A stretch of 64,000 bases of DNA from Brachyspira hampsonii (GCF_002214805.1 NZ_CP019914.1:2356001-2420000); one strand, 5' to 3'; counted from the first letter of the stretch, positions 27,753 through 37,106 are shown. Translations and numbers: made by a program. Notes: generated by a model from the letters alone, not told the origin.

Positions 27753-29633
27753 TTAATCAAATAAATAGGACAAATAATGCTCTTTATTAACATGTTCTTT
27801 TATATCATCTAAAGGAATAAATATTTTTTTATGCCCTTTATCTTTCATCAATATAATACCAGCTTCAGTTATAAGAAAAATTAAATTGCCTATATTATTA
27901 GAAAAATTACTATTATATCTTTTTAATATCTCATCAGCATTATTAACAAAATCTTTAAAATAAGGACTTATTAATTTTTCATTATCTAAATCAATTATGA
28001 GAGATATATTATTTACTGTAAGATTATTATTAGTTTCTATTTTAGCAAATCTTTTATATACACATATTGTCTTATCATCTAAATATACTATATTATTAAC
28101 ATTATAAAAATCTTTAAGTCTATCATAATATTTAGTTTTAATATCGTTTAATGACATACTCTCATGTTTCTTTAAAATCTGTTCAACATTTATCTCCAAT
28201 TCATTTTTTTCATCAGAATACGATTTATTATCTCCGTTTATATATGCATTAATTTTATCTTTATTCTTTATATTGAAATGATATAGATTAAAGAAATAGG
28301 AAAGCATTCCTATAAAACGATTACCTTTTGAAACCTTTTTAAACATTAATCTAGAATATTCTACATTAACATTAGTATTTCTATTTACTTCAAAAACTCC
28401 ATTCATAATTTTAGAGTCAGCTATTTCCGCAATATACTCAATTTCATTTTTATCACTCTTTATAAAATCATAAAGAGAACAATCGAATTTTATTATAGCT
28501 TTTTCATTTGCTTCTATGTCAACATCATACCAGCTAAAATATTCCTTATCATTTTTTTTATTATCATACAAATCATAAATAGCAATATAATTCCCCGTTA
28601 AACTACTGTTTATATTATAATATCCTTTTAGCTTATTATTATTTATAAATATATTTCCAAAAAAACCCAGCATTGTAGATAATAGTCCGAAAGAATAATA
28701 AGTATAACAGTAAATATACATATTGTTTACTTTATCTTTAAAAGTTATAAACATTGTACTCTCTTCATAAATATTAGGAATATATCTTCTTTTATATACA
28801 TAAATAAAAGAAGCAAATAAAGCAATCATAATAGCTATAAGAATTAAATATTTACCAAATACCAATTTAAAATAATATAAAAAATTATCAGTTTTAGCAC
28901 CGCTTAAAACTAATTCAGCCGCTATATCTTTATTGCCTTTATCAAGTGCTATTTCAAGCCCTTTGTCTAAATTCATTTTGAATTTATTTCCAAAGAATAA
29001 AAATTTCTTTTTTAATAGACTTTTTAATATAAACTCATTTTCATTATTAACAGCTAACAAAAACTCATCATTTACATCATCATTGTCTTTATAATGTTTC
29101 AAAATAACTTCAGCAGCATCATAAAAATAATCGTCTACAGCACTGTAAAGAGGCGTTTTACCATTAATAGATTTTTTATAAATATCAGCATTATTTTCAA
29201 TTAAGAACTCTATTATATCAGTTTCGCCCCTATATCCTGAATAAGTATAAAGCAAAGTATAGCCGTCATATACTCCGTTTATATCATATTTTTGTATAAA
29301 CTTCTTAACATCTTCTAAATCACCATAACCTTCTGCAGTACTTTGATATTCATCTTCTAAACTATCTATTTCTATAACATTATATTTTTTATAAAGTTCC
29401 ATTTTCTCTTTTAATGCTTTTTCTTCTTCCTTTTTTAGCAAGTTTTCCATATATTCTTTAGGGTCTTTTGCCATTTCTTTTAATTCATCTTTATTTGTAA
29501 ACATTGCATCAAAAAGTTTTTTATAGAAATTAGTATCATATTCCTCTGAGTATAAAGAGTATAAAAATAAAGATGATATTATTAATAAACTAAAATGTAT
29601 AATTATTCTGCTAATAGTTTTTTTCATTTTCAT
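27753..29633 (-). CDS. Paralogue family member 6: ankyrin ectodomain fused to the family domain
   Basis: The 626-residue protein has a signal peptide (residues ~1-27), a charged stretch, then ankyrin repeats at ~90-260 (NGVYDGYTLLYTYSGYRGE, NGKTPLYSAVDD, LEIALDKGNKDIAAELVLSG). A membrane helix follows at ~265-285 (ILIAIMIALFASFIYVY) with KRR after it. Residues ~290-626 are the family domain (FKDKVNNMYIYCYTY, MNGVFEVNR, DDKTICVYKR, LISPYFKDFV, NKEHYLSYLFD). The predicted topology puts ankyrins in the periplasm and the family domain in the cytoplasm, a receptor-like layout (inference). Member 1 is the closest to its C-half. Confidence 0.85.
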   Translation of the reverse strand: MKMKKTISRIIIHFSLLIISSLFLYSLYSEEYDTNFYKKLFDAMFTNKDELKEMAKDPKEYMENLLKKEEEKALKEKMELYKKYNVIEIDSLEDEYQSTAEGYGDLEDVKKFIQKYDINGVYDGYTLLYTYSGYRGETDIIEFLIENNADIYKKSINGKTPLYSAVDDYFYDAAEVILKHYKDNDDVNDEFLLAVNNENEFILKSLLKKKFLFFGNKFKMNLDKGLEIALDKGNKDIAAELVLSGAKTDNFLYYFKLVFGKYLILIAIMIALFASFIYVYKRRYIPNIYEESTMFITFKDKVNNMYIYCYTYYSFGLLSTMLGFFGNIFINNNKLKGYYNINSSLTGNYIAIYDLYDNKKNDKEYFSWYDVDIEANEKAIIKFDCSLYDFIKSDKNEIEYIAEIADSKIMNGVFEVNRNTNVNVEYSRLMFKKVSKGNRFIGMLSYFFNLYHFNIKNKDKINAYINGDNKSYSDEKNELEINVEQILKKHESMSLNDIKTKYYDRLKDFYNVNNIVYLDDKTICVYKRFAKIETNNNLTVNNISLIIDLDNEKLISPYFKDFVNNADEILKRYNSNFSNNIGNLIFLITEAGIILMKDKGHKKIFIPLDDIKEHVNKEHYLSYLFD

Positions 29634-29894
29634 AAATCTCCAATTAATAATAGACTTTTTTCAAAATTCTTTGACAAGATTATATATAAAAAATTTAGTA
29701 ATTATCAATTATAAAATAATGTTTTATATATTGTATAGCTTATTATTTCTATTATGTAAATATGCAGTCCTTTCAGATGCCTACGAAAAAGAATCTAATA
29801 CAATATACCTAGTCTCCGTAATTATAAATAGTTTTGGAACCAAACTAATATATACTATAGTAACATATATGTCAATAAAATAATAAACTAGTAT

Positions 29895-30449
29895 TTAAGG
29901 TATAAAACTTACATTCACATTTTTTATTATATCCATATTTTTAGCTTCAGGCTTTGAATATTTTGATGATGCTTTTTGTGAATTAGCTTGATTTCCTATA
30001 TTAATCACAGAAGTATAAAGCACATTATTATCCTGATATATAGTAGCTTCAACAACTATTCTATAAGCACCATCTTTTACAATATTTCCTTGATTATCTT
30101 TGCAATCCCAAACTATATTAACTTTTCCCTGTTTAGGTGTGGATTTAGATACTGCATCAACTATTTTTTTATCTATTCTTGATGCATTAGCTTTTTTTTG
30201 CCAATTATTTAATGATAAAGGTCTTTTTTTCCAGCCTTCTCTTCTGCCTGTAAAATCTGTAATATATATTGTGGCTATATAATTACCGTTATTATCTTCA
30301 GCCCAAACAGCTATTTGATTACTTGCAAATCCAGGTCTTTTTGTATAGTCAAAACTTATATTAACTTTTTTAGTATTGTTCTGAGCATAATTTTCATTGA
30401 TGTATGATACAGTAAAAATCATAAATAATATAATAAAAAGTTTTTTCAT
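29895..30449 (-). CDS. DUF2271 periplasmic protein
   Basis: The 184 residues start with a signal peptide (LFIILFMIFTVSYINENYAQ). The DUF2271 core is clear: SNQIAVWAEDNNGNYIATIYITDF, then REGWKKRPLSLNNW and VNIVWDCKDNQGNIVKDGAYRI. These proteins are thought to be periplasmic and often accompany FMN- or flavin-related electron-transfer proteins. Here the next gene upstream on the strand is a flavin nitroreductase, a suggestive but weak link. The start has AGGAG. Confidence 0.82.
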   Translation of the reverse strand: MKKLFIILFMIFTVSYINENYAQNNTKKVNISFDYTKRPGFASNQIAVWAEDNNGNYIATIYITDFTGRREGWKKRPLSLNNWQKKANASRIDKKIVDAVSKSTPKQGKVNIVWDCKDNQGNIVKDGAYRIVVEATIYQDNNVLYTSVINIGNQANSQKASSKYSKPEAKNMDIIKNVNVSFIP

Positions 30450-30521
30450 AAATAATCTCCTAATAATTAATTTTTTTTATTTTTTATCATATTATATTAA
30501 TTGATTTTTAATTATTAATAA

Positions 30522-31031
30522 TCAATACTTTTCATAATGTATTTTATTTGGTTCAAATCTATCAGGCATTTGAGGCTCTCCATCTGGATATCCTATAACA
30601 ACAAGTCCTAAAGGCTTTATATGTTCAGGCAGATTAAAAAGGTTTATAATTTCATTCATTCTCTCTTCGCGAGGTGCAATGCCTATCCATACACTTCCTA
30701 AATCTTTAGCCTTTGCTGCAAGCATTAGATTTTCTAAAGCTGCAGAACAGTTTTGCTGCCAATAAAGTTTACCAGATTCATCGGATAAATCCCCGCATAC
30801 AACTATAGCTAAAGTAGCTGTATCAAGCATTTTAGCATAAGGGTGAAAGTTCATAATTTTATCTAGTGTTTCCCTATTTTTTACTACTATAAACTCCCAA
30901 TTTCTTCTATTGTTAGCAGAAGGGGCATACATAGCTGCTCTTAGCATATATTCTATTTTTTCATCTTCAACCTGTTTGCCTTTAATATATTTTCTTATGC
31001 TTCTTCTTGTAAATAAGATATCTTCATTCAT
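30522..31031 (-). CDS. Nitroreductase-family flavoprotein
   Basis: The 169-residue protein has nitroreductase motifs: RRSIRKYIKG near residue 9 (FMN phosphate contact), APSANNRRNWEFIVV near 37, QNCSAALENLMLAAKAKDLGS near 94, and a terminal GYPDGEPQ. Such enzymes use NAD(P)H and FMN to reduce nitroaromatics, quinones or enones; the physiological substrate is unknown. The gene is upstream of and co-directional with the DUF2271 gene (72-bp gap). Confidence 0.92.
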   Translation of the reverse strand: MNEDILFTRRSIRKYIKGKQVEDEKIEYMLRAAMYAPSANNRRNWEFIVVKNRETLDKIMNFHPYAKMLDTATLAIVVCGDLSDESGKLYWQQNCSAALENLMLAAKAKDLGSVWIGIAPREERMNEIINLFNLPEHIKPLGLVVIGYPDGEPQMPDRFEPNKIHYEKY

Positions 31032-31273
31032 ATAAACATCACTCCTTAAAATTATTTTTTATTATTACTTATAATAAAATTTGTTCAGTAAAATACTATA
31101 TAATGTTATAGTATTATAGGTATTTTTATATTCAGTTATTTAATATTCTAAAACTATTATATAATAAATATTGAAAAATTAAAATTGTTAGAATACTAAA
31201 ATTTATATTTTAATTATCAAAAATTATAATGTATAAAATAAAGTTATAATAAGTTTAAAAAATTGTTTACATG

Positions 31274-31359
31274 CCCCGCCCTTTATATTTTTTACTTTTA
31301 TTAAACATTGAAACTTTTTTATTTTCTTAATTTATTTTAAAAAAGCATGCCCACCCAAG
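31274..31359 (+). repeat. C-box element A (single C-rich module)
   Basis: CCCCGCCC at 31274 and CCCACCC at 31350 are 76 bp apart, framed as TTTACATGCCCCGCCC and AAGCATGCCCACCCAAG. The DNA between is almost pure A/T. It lies in the 400-bp gap between the divergent nitroreductase and D12 methyltransferase genes; the rest of this gap is AT-rich and featureless to my eye. No GCACG module follows. Confidence 0.7.
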
Positions 31360-31434
31360 ATTTTTTTATATTTATAAATTACAGTTTTTATGTTAAAGTT
31401 TTGTATATTGTTAATGGATATAAGGGTATAACTG

Positions 31435-32502
31435 ATGAACTATATAGGAAGCAAATTATCATTATTAGATTTTTTATATGAAAGCATATTTTCAATAATA
31501 GATGATAACTGTTCTTTATTTTGCGATTTGTTTGCAGGTACGGGCATTGTCGGAAGGTATTTTAAATCAAAAAATTTTTCTGTAATAGCTAATGATATTC
31601 AGTATTACAGTTATGTTTTAAATAAACATTATATAGAGAATAATAAATATTTAAATTTTGATGGTTTAAAAGAAGAAATAAAGGAGTTAAAAGAAGTATC
31701 TGTCGAGGAAAAGTATTTAATTGTATGCGAATATTTGAATAATATAGATTATAAAAATTATGAAGAGGGTTTTATTTACAATAATTATTCTTTGGGCGGA
31801 ACTAAAGGCAAGGAGTTTGAAAGGATATACTTTTCAGATGAAAACGCTATTAAATGTGATGCTGTAAGAATGAAAATAGGAGTATGGTTCAGTAATAAAA
31901 AAATCAATGAAAATGAATATTATTTTCTTCTTGCTAGTTTATTGGAAAACATAGATAAATGTGCGAATACGGCTTCAGTTTACGGAGCATTTTTAAAAGA
32001 TATAAAAAAAACAGCTTTAAAGACTTTTTATTATTATCCTGCAGAGTTTGTTGTAAGCGGTACAGAACATAAAGTGTATAATGAAGACGCCAACAAATTA
32101 ATGGAAAATATTAAAACTGATATTTTGTATTTAGATCCGCCGTATAATAGAAGACAATATTCTGATAATTATCATATACTTGAAACTATAGCTAAATATG
32201 ATAATCCTGCAATAAAAGGAAAAACAGGACTTAGAGATGACAGAATAAAATCATTATACTGCAGTAAAAATGATGTTTATAATGCATTTGAAGAGTTAAT
32301 AAATAAATCTAATGCTAAATACATATTTTTAAGCTATAATAATGAAGGTTTATTGTCATTGGAAGATATAAAAAAAATAATGTCTGCTAAAGGCGAATAT
32401 GGAGTATTTAAAAAAGAATACAGCAGGTTTAAAGCAGATAATAAAAGATATAATTCAGATTCAAAAACATTTGAATATCTTCATTATGTTATAGTGAAAT
32501 AA
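31435..32502 (+). CDS. D12-class adenine-specific DNA methyltransferase
   Basis: The 355 residues start with the D12 signature MNYIGSKLSLLDF. The SAM motif CDLFAGTGIVGRYFK is near residue 30, and the catalytic motif ILYLDPPYNRRQYSDNYH is near 235. The target-recognition region lies between these. D12 enzymes (Dam and M.DpnII relatives) methylate N6 of adenine. There is no partner nuclease gene. It is the second orphan DNA methyltransferase in the window. Confidence 0.9.
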   Translation: MNYIGSKLSLLDFLYESIFSIIDDNCSLFCDLFAGTGIVGRYFKSKNFSVIANDIQYYSYVLNKHYIENNKYLNFDGLKEEIKELKEVSVEEKYLIVCEYLNNIDYKNYEEGFIYNNYSLGGTKGKEFERIYFSDENAIKCDAVRMKIGVWFSNKKINENEYYFLLASLLENIDKCANTASVYGAFLKDIKKTALKTFYYYPAEFVVSGTEHKVYNEDANKLMENIKTDILYLDPPYNRRQYSDNYHILETIAKYDNPAIKGKTGLRDDRIKSLYCSKNDVYNAFEELINKSNAKYIFLSYNNEGLLSLEDIKKIMSAKGEYGVFKKEYSRFKADNKRYNSDSKTFEYLHYVIVK

Positions 32503-32625
32503 AATAATCAATATCTTGCAATATTATGTTTATTCATTATAATATATACTAAAGGGTCGTAAATATATTTTACTTTATATTATATATTATAGTTTTATTA
32601 ATTTAGTTTATTTGAGAGGATATAT

Positions 32626-33177
32626 ATGGCAAGAGATGAAGATGATTTTATTTTTCAGAGATTGAGACAAAATATACAGAGGAATTTTCCCAGAGAAGAT
32701 GATGTAAATAGTTATAACCCAAATAATTATAATCAGAATAATCATAGAAAAGATAGCTACTCAAATGAAGACAGTTTAATAATTTTAGAAACTCAAAGAA
32801 ATATAGATAAAATCGCCAATTTCGCTCAAAAAATAGATGATCCGGAACTTACTCCTGCATTGAAAGAAATGATAGGTATATTAAAAGAAATGGCTGATTA
32901 TTCTAAGGTAAATAAAGAAGGTGAAAAAAAACTAGAAAAAATAAATGAATATCATCTTCCAACAGCCATAAAAATGCTTGATTCATATATAGATTTCTGT
33001 AATTTTCCTGTAAAAAATGAAAATATGCAAAAAACGGCACAGGAAATAGAAGATGTTATAATAAAATTAAATGAAGCATTGAAGAAAATGCTTGTAGAGA
33101 TGAATCAGAATAAATTAATTGATATAAATAGCGATATAGATGTATTAAAAAACATGCTTGAAAAAGATGGTTTATAA
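32626..33177 (+). CDS. XpaC-like protein upstream of TelA
   Basis: The 183-residue protein has an Asn-rich N-terminus (SYNPNNYNQNNH) and a helical domain with LPTAIKMLDSYIDF and IDINSDIDVLKNMLEKDG. The latter pattern is shared with the TM2 protein at 5551-6306. It is followed after 40 bp by a TelA gene, the typical XpaC-TelA pairing seen in many bacteria. XpaC/TelA are linked to tellurite, toxic-anion or cell-envelope stress tolerance, with the mechanism unsettled. Confidence 0.78.
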   Translation: MARDEDDFIFQRLRQNIQRNFPREDDVNSYNPNNYNQNNHRKDSYSNEDSLIILETQRNIDKIANFAQKIDDPELTPALKEMIGILKEMADYSKVNKEGEKKLEKINEYHLPTAIKMLDSYIDFCNFPVKNENMQKTAQEIEDVIIKLNEALKKMLVEMNQNKLIDINSDIDVLKNMLEKDGL

Positions 33178-33216
33178 TAAAAAGTAAAAAAAATATATAT
33201 AATAAGGAAAAGTTTT

Positions 33217-34479
33217 ATGGAAAATAATGAAAATCAATTAAATAATTCACAGTTTAGTAATATTCAAGGACAAAATACAGTAAATAATCAGCCTATTGAG
33301 CAAGGTCAGAATTTTACTCAGCCTAATGTTCAGCCTTTAGTACAAAATACAATGCCTACTAATATGCAGAATACTATTAATACTCAAAATTATAATACTC
33401 AGAATGCAGCACAGCAAGTTCTTAATGATATGAACAGTATTTCAAGCAAGCAATTTACTCCTGAAGAGTTAGCAAAAATAAATGAAGTGTCAAATAATAT
33501 TAATTTGAAGGATTCTGTTTCTATAATGTCTTATGGTTCAGCGGCACAAAATAAGATGGTACAATTTTCTGAAAATACTTTAAGCAATGTTATGAATAAA
33601 GATTTAGGCGAGGTAGGAGATGCAATTACTGATGTTATAACAGAGCTTAAAAGTTTTGATATAGAAAATGAAACTAAAGGAAAAGGTATATTTGGATTTT
33701 TTAAGAAAGCTACAAATAATCTTACTAAATTAAAAACTAAATATACTAATGTAGAAACTAATATTGATAATATAGTAAAAACTTTAGAAGCACATCAGAG
33801 AAATCTATTAAAAGATATAAGTATTTTAGATCAAATGTATAATTATAATTTAGAATACTTAAAAGAATTAGAAATATATATAGAAGCAGGAAAACAGAAA
33901 CTCAATCAATTAACAACTAATGAAATACCTGCTTTAGAAGCAAAGGCTATGGCAAGCAATTCCACTGAAGATGCACAAATGGCTAGAGATGTAAAAGATT
34001 TAGCTAATAGATTTGAAAAAAGAATACATGATTTAGAGCTTACAAAAACAATTTCTATACAAACAATACCGCAAATTCGTTTGGTGCAGAATAATAATGT
34101 TATAATGACAGAAAAAATTCAATCTACAATAACAAATACAATACCTCTTTGGAAGAATCAAATGGTTTTGGCTATAGGACTTCATCATTCTAATGAGGCT
34201 GCAAAAGCACAAAGAGCTGTTACTGATACTACAAATGAATTATTGAGAAAGAATGCTGAAATGCTTAAAACTTCTACAATAGAAACTGCTAAGGAAGCAG
34301 AGAGAGGAATAGTTGATATTGAAACCTTAAAACATACAAATCAGCAGCTTATATCTACTTTAGATGAAGTTATGAAAATACAAACAGAGGGCAGAGATAA
34401 AAGAAAAGCAGCTGAAGCAGAATTAAGAAATATAGAAAATGAACTTAAAACAAAAATATTAAATATATCAAAAAATTAA
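33217..34479 (+). CDS. telA: TelA-family (toxic anion resistance) protein
   Basis: The 420 residues have a Gln/Asn-rich N-terminal tail (~1-75), followed by the TelA helical domain: SIMSYGSAAQNKMVQFSE, IFGFFKKATNNLTKLKTKY, then RIHDLELTKTISIQTIPQIRL and LWKNQMVLAIGL. The family is associated with resistance to tellurite and other stresses and works with XpaC-like partners; the upstream gene is one. It is a cytoplasmic coiled-coil protein. A terminator follows. Confidence 0.9.
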   Translation: MENNENQLNNSQFSNIQGQNTVNNQPIEQGQNFTQPNVQPLVQNTMPTNMQNTINTQNYNTQNAAQQVLNDMNSISSKQFTPEELAKINEVSNNINLKDSVSIMSYGSAAQNKMVQFSENTLSNVMNKDLGEVGDAITDVITELKSFDIENETKGKGIFGFFKKATNNLTKLKTKYTNVETNIDNIVKTLEAHQRNLLKDISILDQMYNYNLEYLKELEIYIEAGKQKLNQLTTNEIPALEAKAMASNSTEDAQMARDVKDLANRFEKRIHDLELTKTISIQTIPQIRLVQNNNVIMTEKIQSTITNTIPLWKNQMVLAIGLHHSNEAAKAQRAVTDTTNELLRKNAEMLKTSTIETAKEAERGIVDIETLKHTNQQLISTLDEVMKIQTEGRDKRKAAEAELRNIENELKTKILNISKN

Positions 34480-34484
34480 TATAA

Positions 34485-34528
34485 AAAATACTCATCTGTA
34501 TACAAGAATATATAGATGGGTATTTTTA
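34485..34528 (+). terminator. Terminator of xpaC-telA
   Basis: An imperfect stem AATACTCATCTGTATA/TATATAGATGGGTATT is followed by a T-run, just after the telA stop. Confidence 0.7.
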
Positions 34529-34635
34529 TATGATAAATTATCAATTTTTTATATGTTTAATAATAAAATATCAAAAATATATATTAAAATTTTAAAATAA
34601 GTTATAAAACTTAGACAAAATAGCTTATTATAATT

Positions 34636-34833
34636 CCCCGCCCTTTTAATTTTATAATCATATTTGTAATGTTAATTTTATTTATATTTAAAACCTAAAC
34701 TGTAAAAGCACACCCGCCCAAGATTAAATTAAATTTTAGAATTTAATTTAACGCACGGTGAATAAAATTTTATTTATTGATAAGTTTAGAATTTATAACA
34801 GACTTTTTTATTATAGCCGGCTTCACGTGCGTT
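34636..34833 (+). repeat. C-box element B (C-rich module plus GCACG module)
   Basis: CCCCGCCC at 34636 and CCCGCCC at 34713 are 77 bp apart. Next, AACGCACG at 34750 and its inverted partner CGTGCGTT at 34826 follow, with 73 bp between GCACG and CGTGC starts. The gap from C-box 2 to GCACG is 34 bp. The element fills the ~390-bp space between convergent telA and the SNF symporter gene. Box sequences are shared with the copies at 45 and 60 kb, spacer sequences are not. Confidence 0.75.
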
Positions 34834-34870
34834 GTGAGAATAAGTAAACTATTTTTATGTATTTTAATTT

Positions 34871-36262
34871 TTAAATAAAAAATCTATTTACATAATCTAT
34901 CACAAATATAGCAAGCACTATAAAAGGCAGAATATATGATACATAGAATCTAGCCCATTTAGGAAATTTGATTCCTTTGCCTGTATCAGCTTCTTTTATA
35001 AAATTATCCCAGCCCCAGCCGAAATTTCTAGTACAGAATATTAGTATTATTATACCGCCTAAAGGAAGAAAATTGTTGCTCACAAGAAAATCAAGCCCGT
35101 CAGCTATAGTGCTTCCTTCACCAAGCGGATTTATAAATGATAATAAATTAAATCCTAAAGCTGTAGGCAGACTCAATATAAATATAGTAACTGACACTAT
35201 TATAGTAGTTTTTTTACGAGGCATTTTAGTTTCAGACATGGTAAATGCAATTAGGTTTTCAAATACGGCTATAATAGTTGTTAATGCTGCCATAGATAAG
35301 AATAAAAAGAATAAAGCTCCCCATAATCTTCCCAAAACCATAGAATTAAATATATTAGGTAAAGTTAAAAATACTAGTCCTGCACCTTCTCCGGGATTGA
35401 TTCCGAAAGAAAATGTTGTAGGAAATATAACAAGTCCTGAAAGAAATGCTATTAAAGTATCAAGCCCCATAACCATAACGGATTCACCTGTTAAGGAATA
35501 ATCTTTATCAATATAGCTTCCGAATATAGTCATAGCTCCTATTCCTAAACTCAAAGTAAAGAATGACTGACCTATAGCGGCATAAGCTACAGAGAAGAAT
35601 CCTTTTATACCTCCGCTGAACATTTTATTTGTATCAGGAAGTAAATAAAATTTCAGTCCTTCTTTAGCATTAGGAAGCGTAACGGCTCTTATTATAAGTA
35701 CAAAAAGAACAAGAAGAAGAAGAGTCATCATGACTTTTGTAACCTTTTCAACACCATTTTCAAGTCCCTTCATACATACGAAAGTTGCTATTATAACAGT
35801 TACAGTCATCCAAAATATCAAAGTAGAAGGAGAAGCAAGAACTGAATTAAAAAAATCTACTACCTGCTGAGGATTAAGCCCCTGAAGTTTTCCCATAGCC
35901 ATAAAATAGCAGTATGATAAACACCAGCCTGCCACAGTAGTATAAAACATCATAAGAAGTACACATCCGAATATTTGTATATATCCTACTATATGCCATT
36001 TACATCCTTTTTTTTGTAAGGCTCTATAAGAACCGGCTAAATCTCTTTTTCCGGCTCTTCCTACAGCGAATTCCATTACAAGTATAGGAAGTCCTAATAT
36101 CACAAGTGAAATTAAATAAAGCAGTACAAAAAGTGCCCCTCCGTACTTTCCTGTGATATAGGGAAATCTCCATACATTACCAAGTCCTATAGCACATCCT
36201 GCCGAAACTAATAAAAAACCTAATCTGCTGGAAAGTTTTTCTCTATTATTATTATCATGCAT
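34871..36262 (-). CDS. Sodium:neurotransmitter symporter (SNF) family transporter, copy 1
   Basis: The 463-residue protein has 11-12 membrane helices with LeuT-fold signatures: the first helix GCAIGLGNVWRFPYITGKYG, LPILVMEFAVGR, and GLVFLTLPNIF. The family takes up amino acids or related amines with sodium. It is clearly paralogous to 58388-59773, with near-identical FPTTFSFGVNPGEGAG-type segments. The substrate cannot be inferred from sequence alone. The OmpA-like gene precedes it by 24 bp, so the two may be co-transcribed. Confidence 0.93.
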   Translation of the reverse strand: MHDNNNREKLSSRLGFLLVSAGCAIGLGNVWRFPYITGKYGGALFVLLYLISLVILGLPILVMEFAVGRAGKRDLAGSYRALQKKGCKWHIVGYIQIFGCVLLMMFYTTVAGWCLSYCYFMAMGKLQGLNPQQVVDFFNSVLASPSTLIFWMTVTVIIATFVCMKGLENGVEKVTKVMMTLLLLVLFVLIIRAVTLPNAKEGLKFYLLPDTNKMFSGGIKGFFSVAYAAIGQSFFTLSLGIGAMTIFGSYIDKDYSLTGESVMVMGLDTLIAFLSGLVIFPTTFSFGINPGEGAGLVFLTLPNIFNSMVLGRLWGALFFLFLSMAALTTIIAVFENLIAFTMSETKMPRKKTTIIVSVTIFILSLPTALGFNLLSFINPLGEGSTIADGLDFLVSNNFLPLGGIIILIFCTRNFGWGWDNFIKEADTGKGIKFPKWARFYVSYILPFIVLAIFVIDYVNRFFI

Positions 36263-36286
36263 AATTTACACCTATAAAAAATGTTA

Positions 36287-36847
36287 TTATTTTGACATTA
36301 TCAAGTTATTTATATAATTGGTATATACATTCATATCATTGCTGTTTTCTATTAAAATAAATTCTACTCTTCTATTTTCTTCAATTTTTTGATATTCGCT
36401 TAGTAAATCCTGAAGTCCGTAATTAGTAAATTTATTTAAAATGCCGTTTGTTACCGCTAAATATACATTATAAGACCTATTATATGATAAATCATCAATA
36501 TTTTTTCTATTATATAGGAATAATATATCTGTTTTATCATATCCATTTGTAATTTTTTTATATTCATCAGTGCTTGTATGACCTTCTACAATAATCATCA
36601 TAATATTAGTGCTTGTGCTTACATCTCCGACATATTTAACAGTATTTAAGTATTTTTTTAAATCTAATTCTCCGCTGTTAAATTGAAACAGTATATTTTT
36701 AGGTACTATTAATACTTTTCCTCTTTCAGTCATTTTATATTTATATTTTATTTCTCTTGGTTTTCTATAAGTTGATATTACTATTGCTCCGTAAGCATTG
36801 ATAGCTATTAATAATGCTGCAAAGAGTATATTTATTTTCTTTAACAT
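36287..36847 (-). CDS. OmpA-like domain protein
   Basis: The 186-residue protein has an N-terminal signal or anchor (INILFAALLIAINAYG) and a C-terminal OmpA-like domain. Its elements are FQFNSGELDLKKYL, MIIVEGHTSTDEY (the EGHTD loop with T-S-T), LSYNRSYNVYLAV, and ENRRVEFILI with the typical N-R-R-V. OmpA-like domains bind the peptidoglycan diaminopimelate. It probably anchors an envelope complex to the wall. Confidence 0.8.
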   Translation of the reverse strand: MLKKINILFAALLIAINAYGAIVISTYRKPREIKYKYKMTERGKVLIVPKNILFQFNSGELDLKKYLNTVKYVGDVSTSTNIMMIIVEGHTSTDEYKKITNGYDKTDILFLYNRKNIDDLSYNRSYNVYLAVTNGILNKFTNYGLQDLLSEYQKIEENRRVEFILIENSNDMNVYTNYINNLIMSK

Positions 36848-37019
36848 ATTTTAACTTTCCTTTTTTACTTGAAGTCATTATACAATATATAAAAAAAATT
36901 TAAATATTTTTTTGTTATCGTATAAAAATGCAGAAATAAAAAATTATATAAATGCAAAGCCTAATTTATTTTAAAAATAAGTTAAATATAAAAAAATTGA
37001 TGAATTTTTTACAATAAAA

Positions 37020-37047
37020 TTGACAATAAGAAAAATAACATTATACT
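37020..37047 (+). promoter_or_regulatory. ppdK promoter
   Basis: TTGACA at 37020-37025 and TATACT at 37042-37047 have a 16-bp spacer. The leader is about 50 bases and ends with GAGGAG before the ATG. The preceding 36848-37020 stretch is AT-rich and shows nothing else. Confidence 0.75.
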
Positions 37048-37106
37048 ATATAATAAGTAATGACTTAAAATTTATATGAATATTTTATTTTAGAGGAGAG
37101 TTTATT

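Noticed and set aside
19070-29633. Prophage or transposon interpretation of the paralogue array
   Set aside because: No integrase, transposase, portal, terminase or attachment repeats were seen; all genes share one strand and one family.
29671-29883. A 70-residue frame upstream of the ankyrin gene
   Set aside because: It starts with TTG inside a promoter-like TTGACA, has no ribosome site and looks like AT-rich translation of non-coding DNA.
34636-34833. CRISPR-like array reading of the spaced boxes
   Set aside because: Boxes are 5-8 bp, of two kinds and in both orientations, and no repeat of 20 bp or more recurs at regular intervals; no cas gene is near.
35000-35500. Plus-strand frames inside the SNF symporter and other genes
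   Set aside because: They are antisense to strongly conserved proteins, with poor starts and no known motifs.
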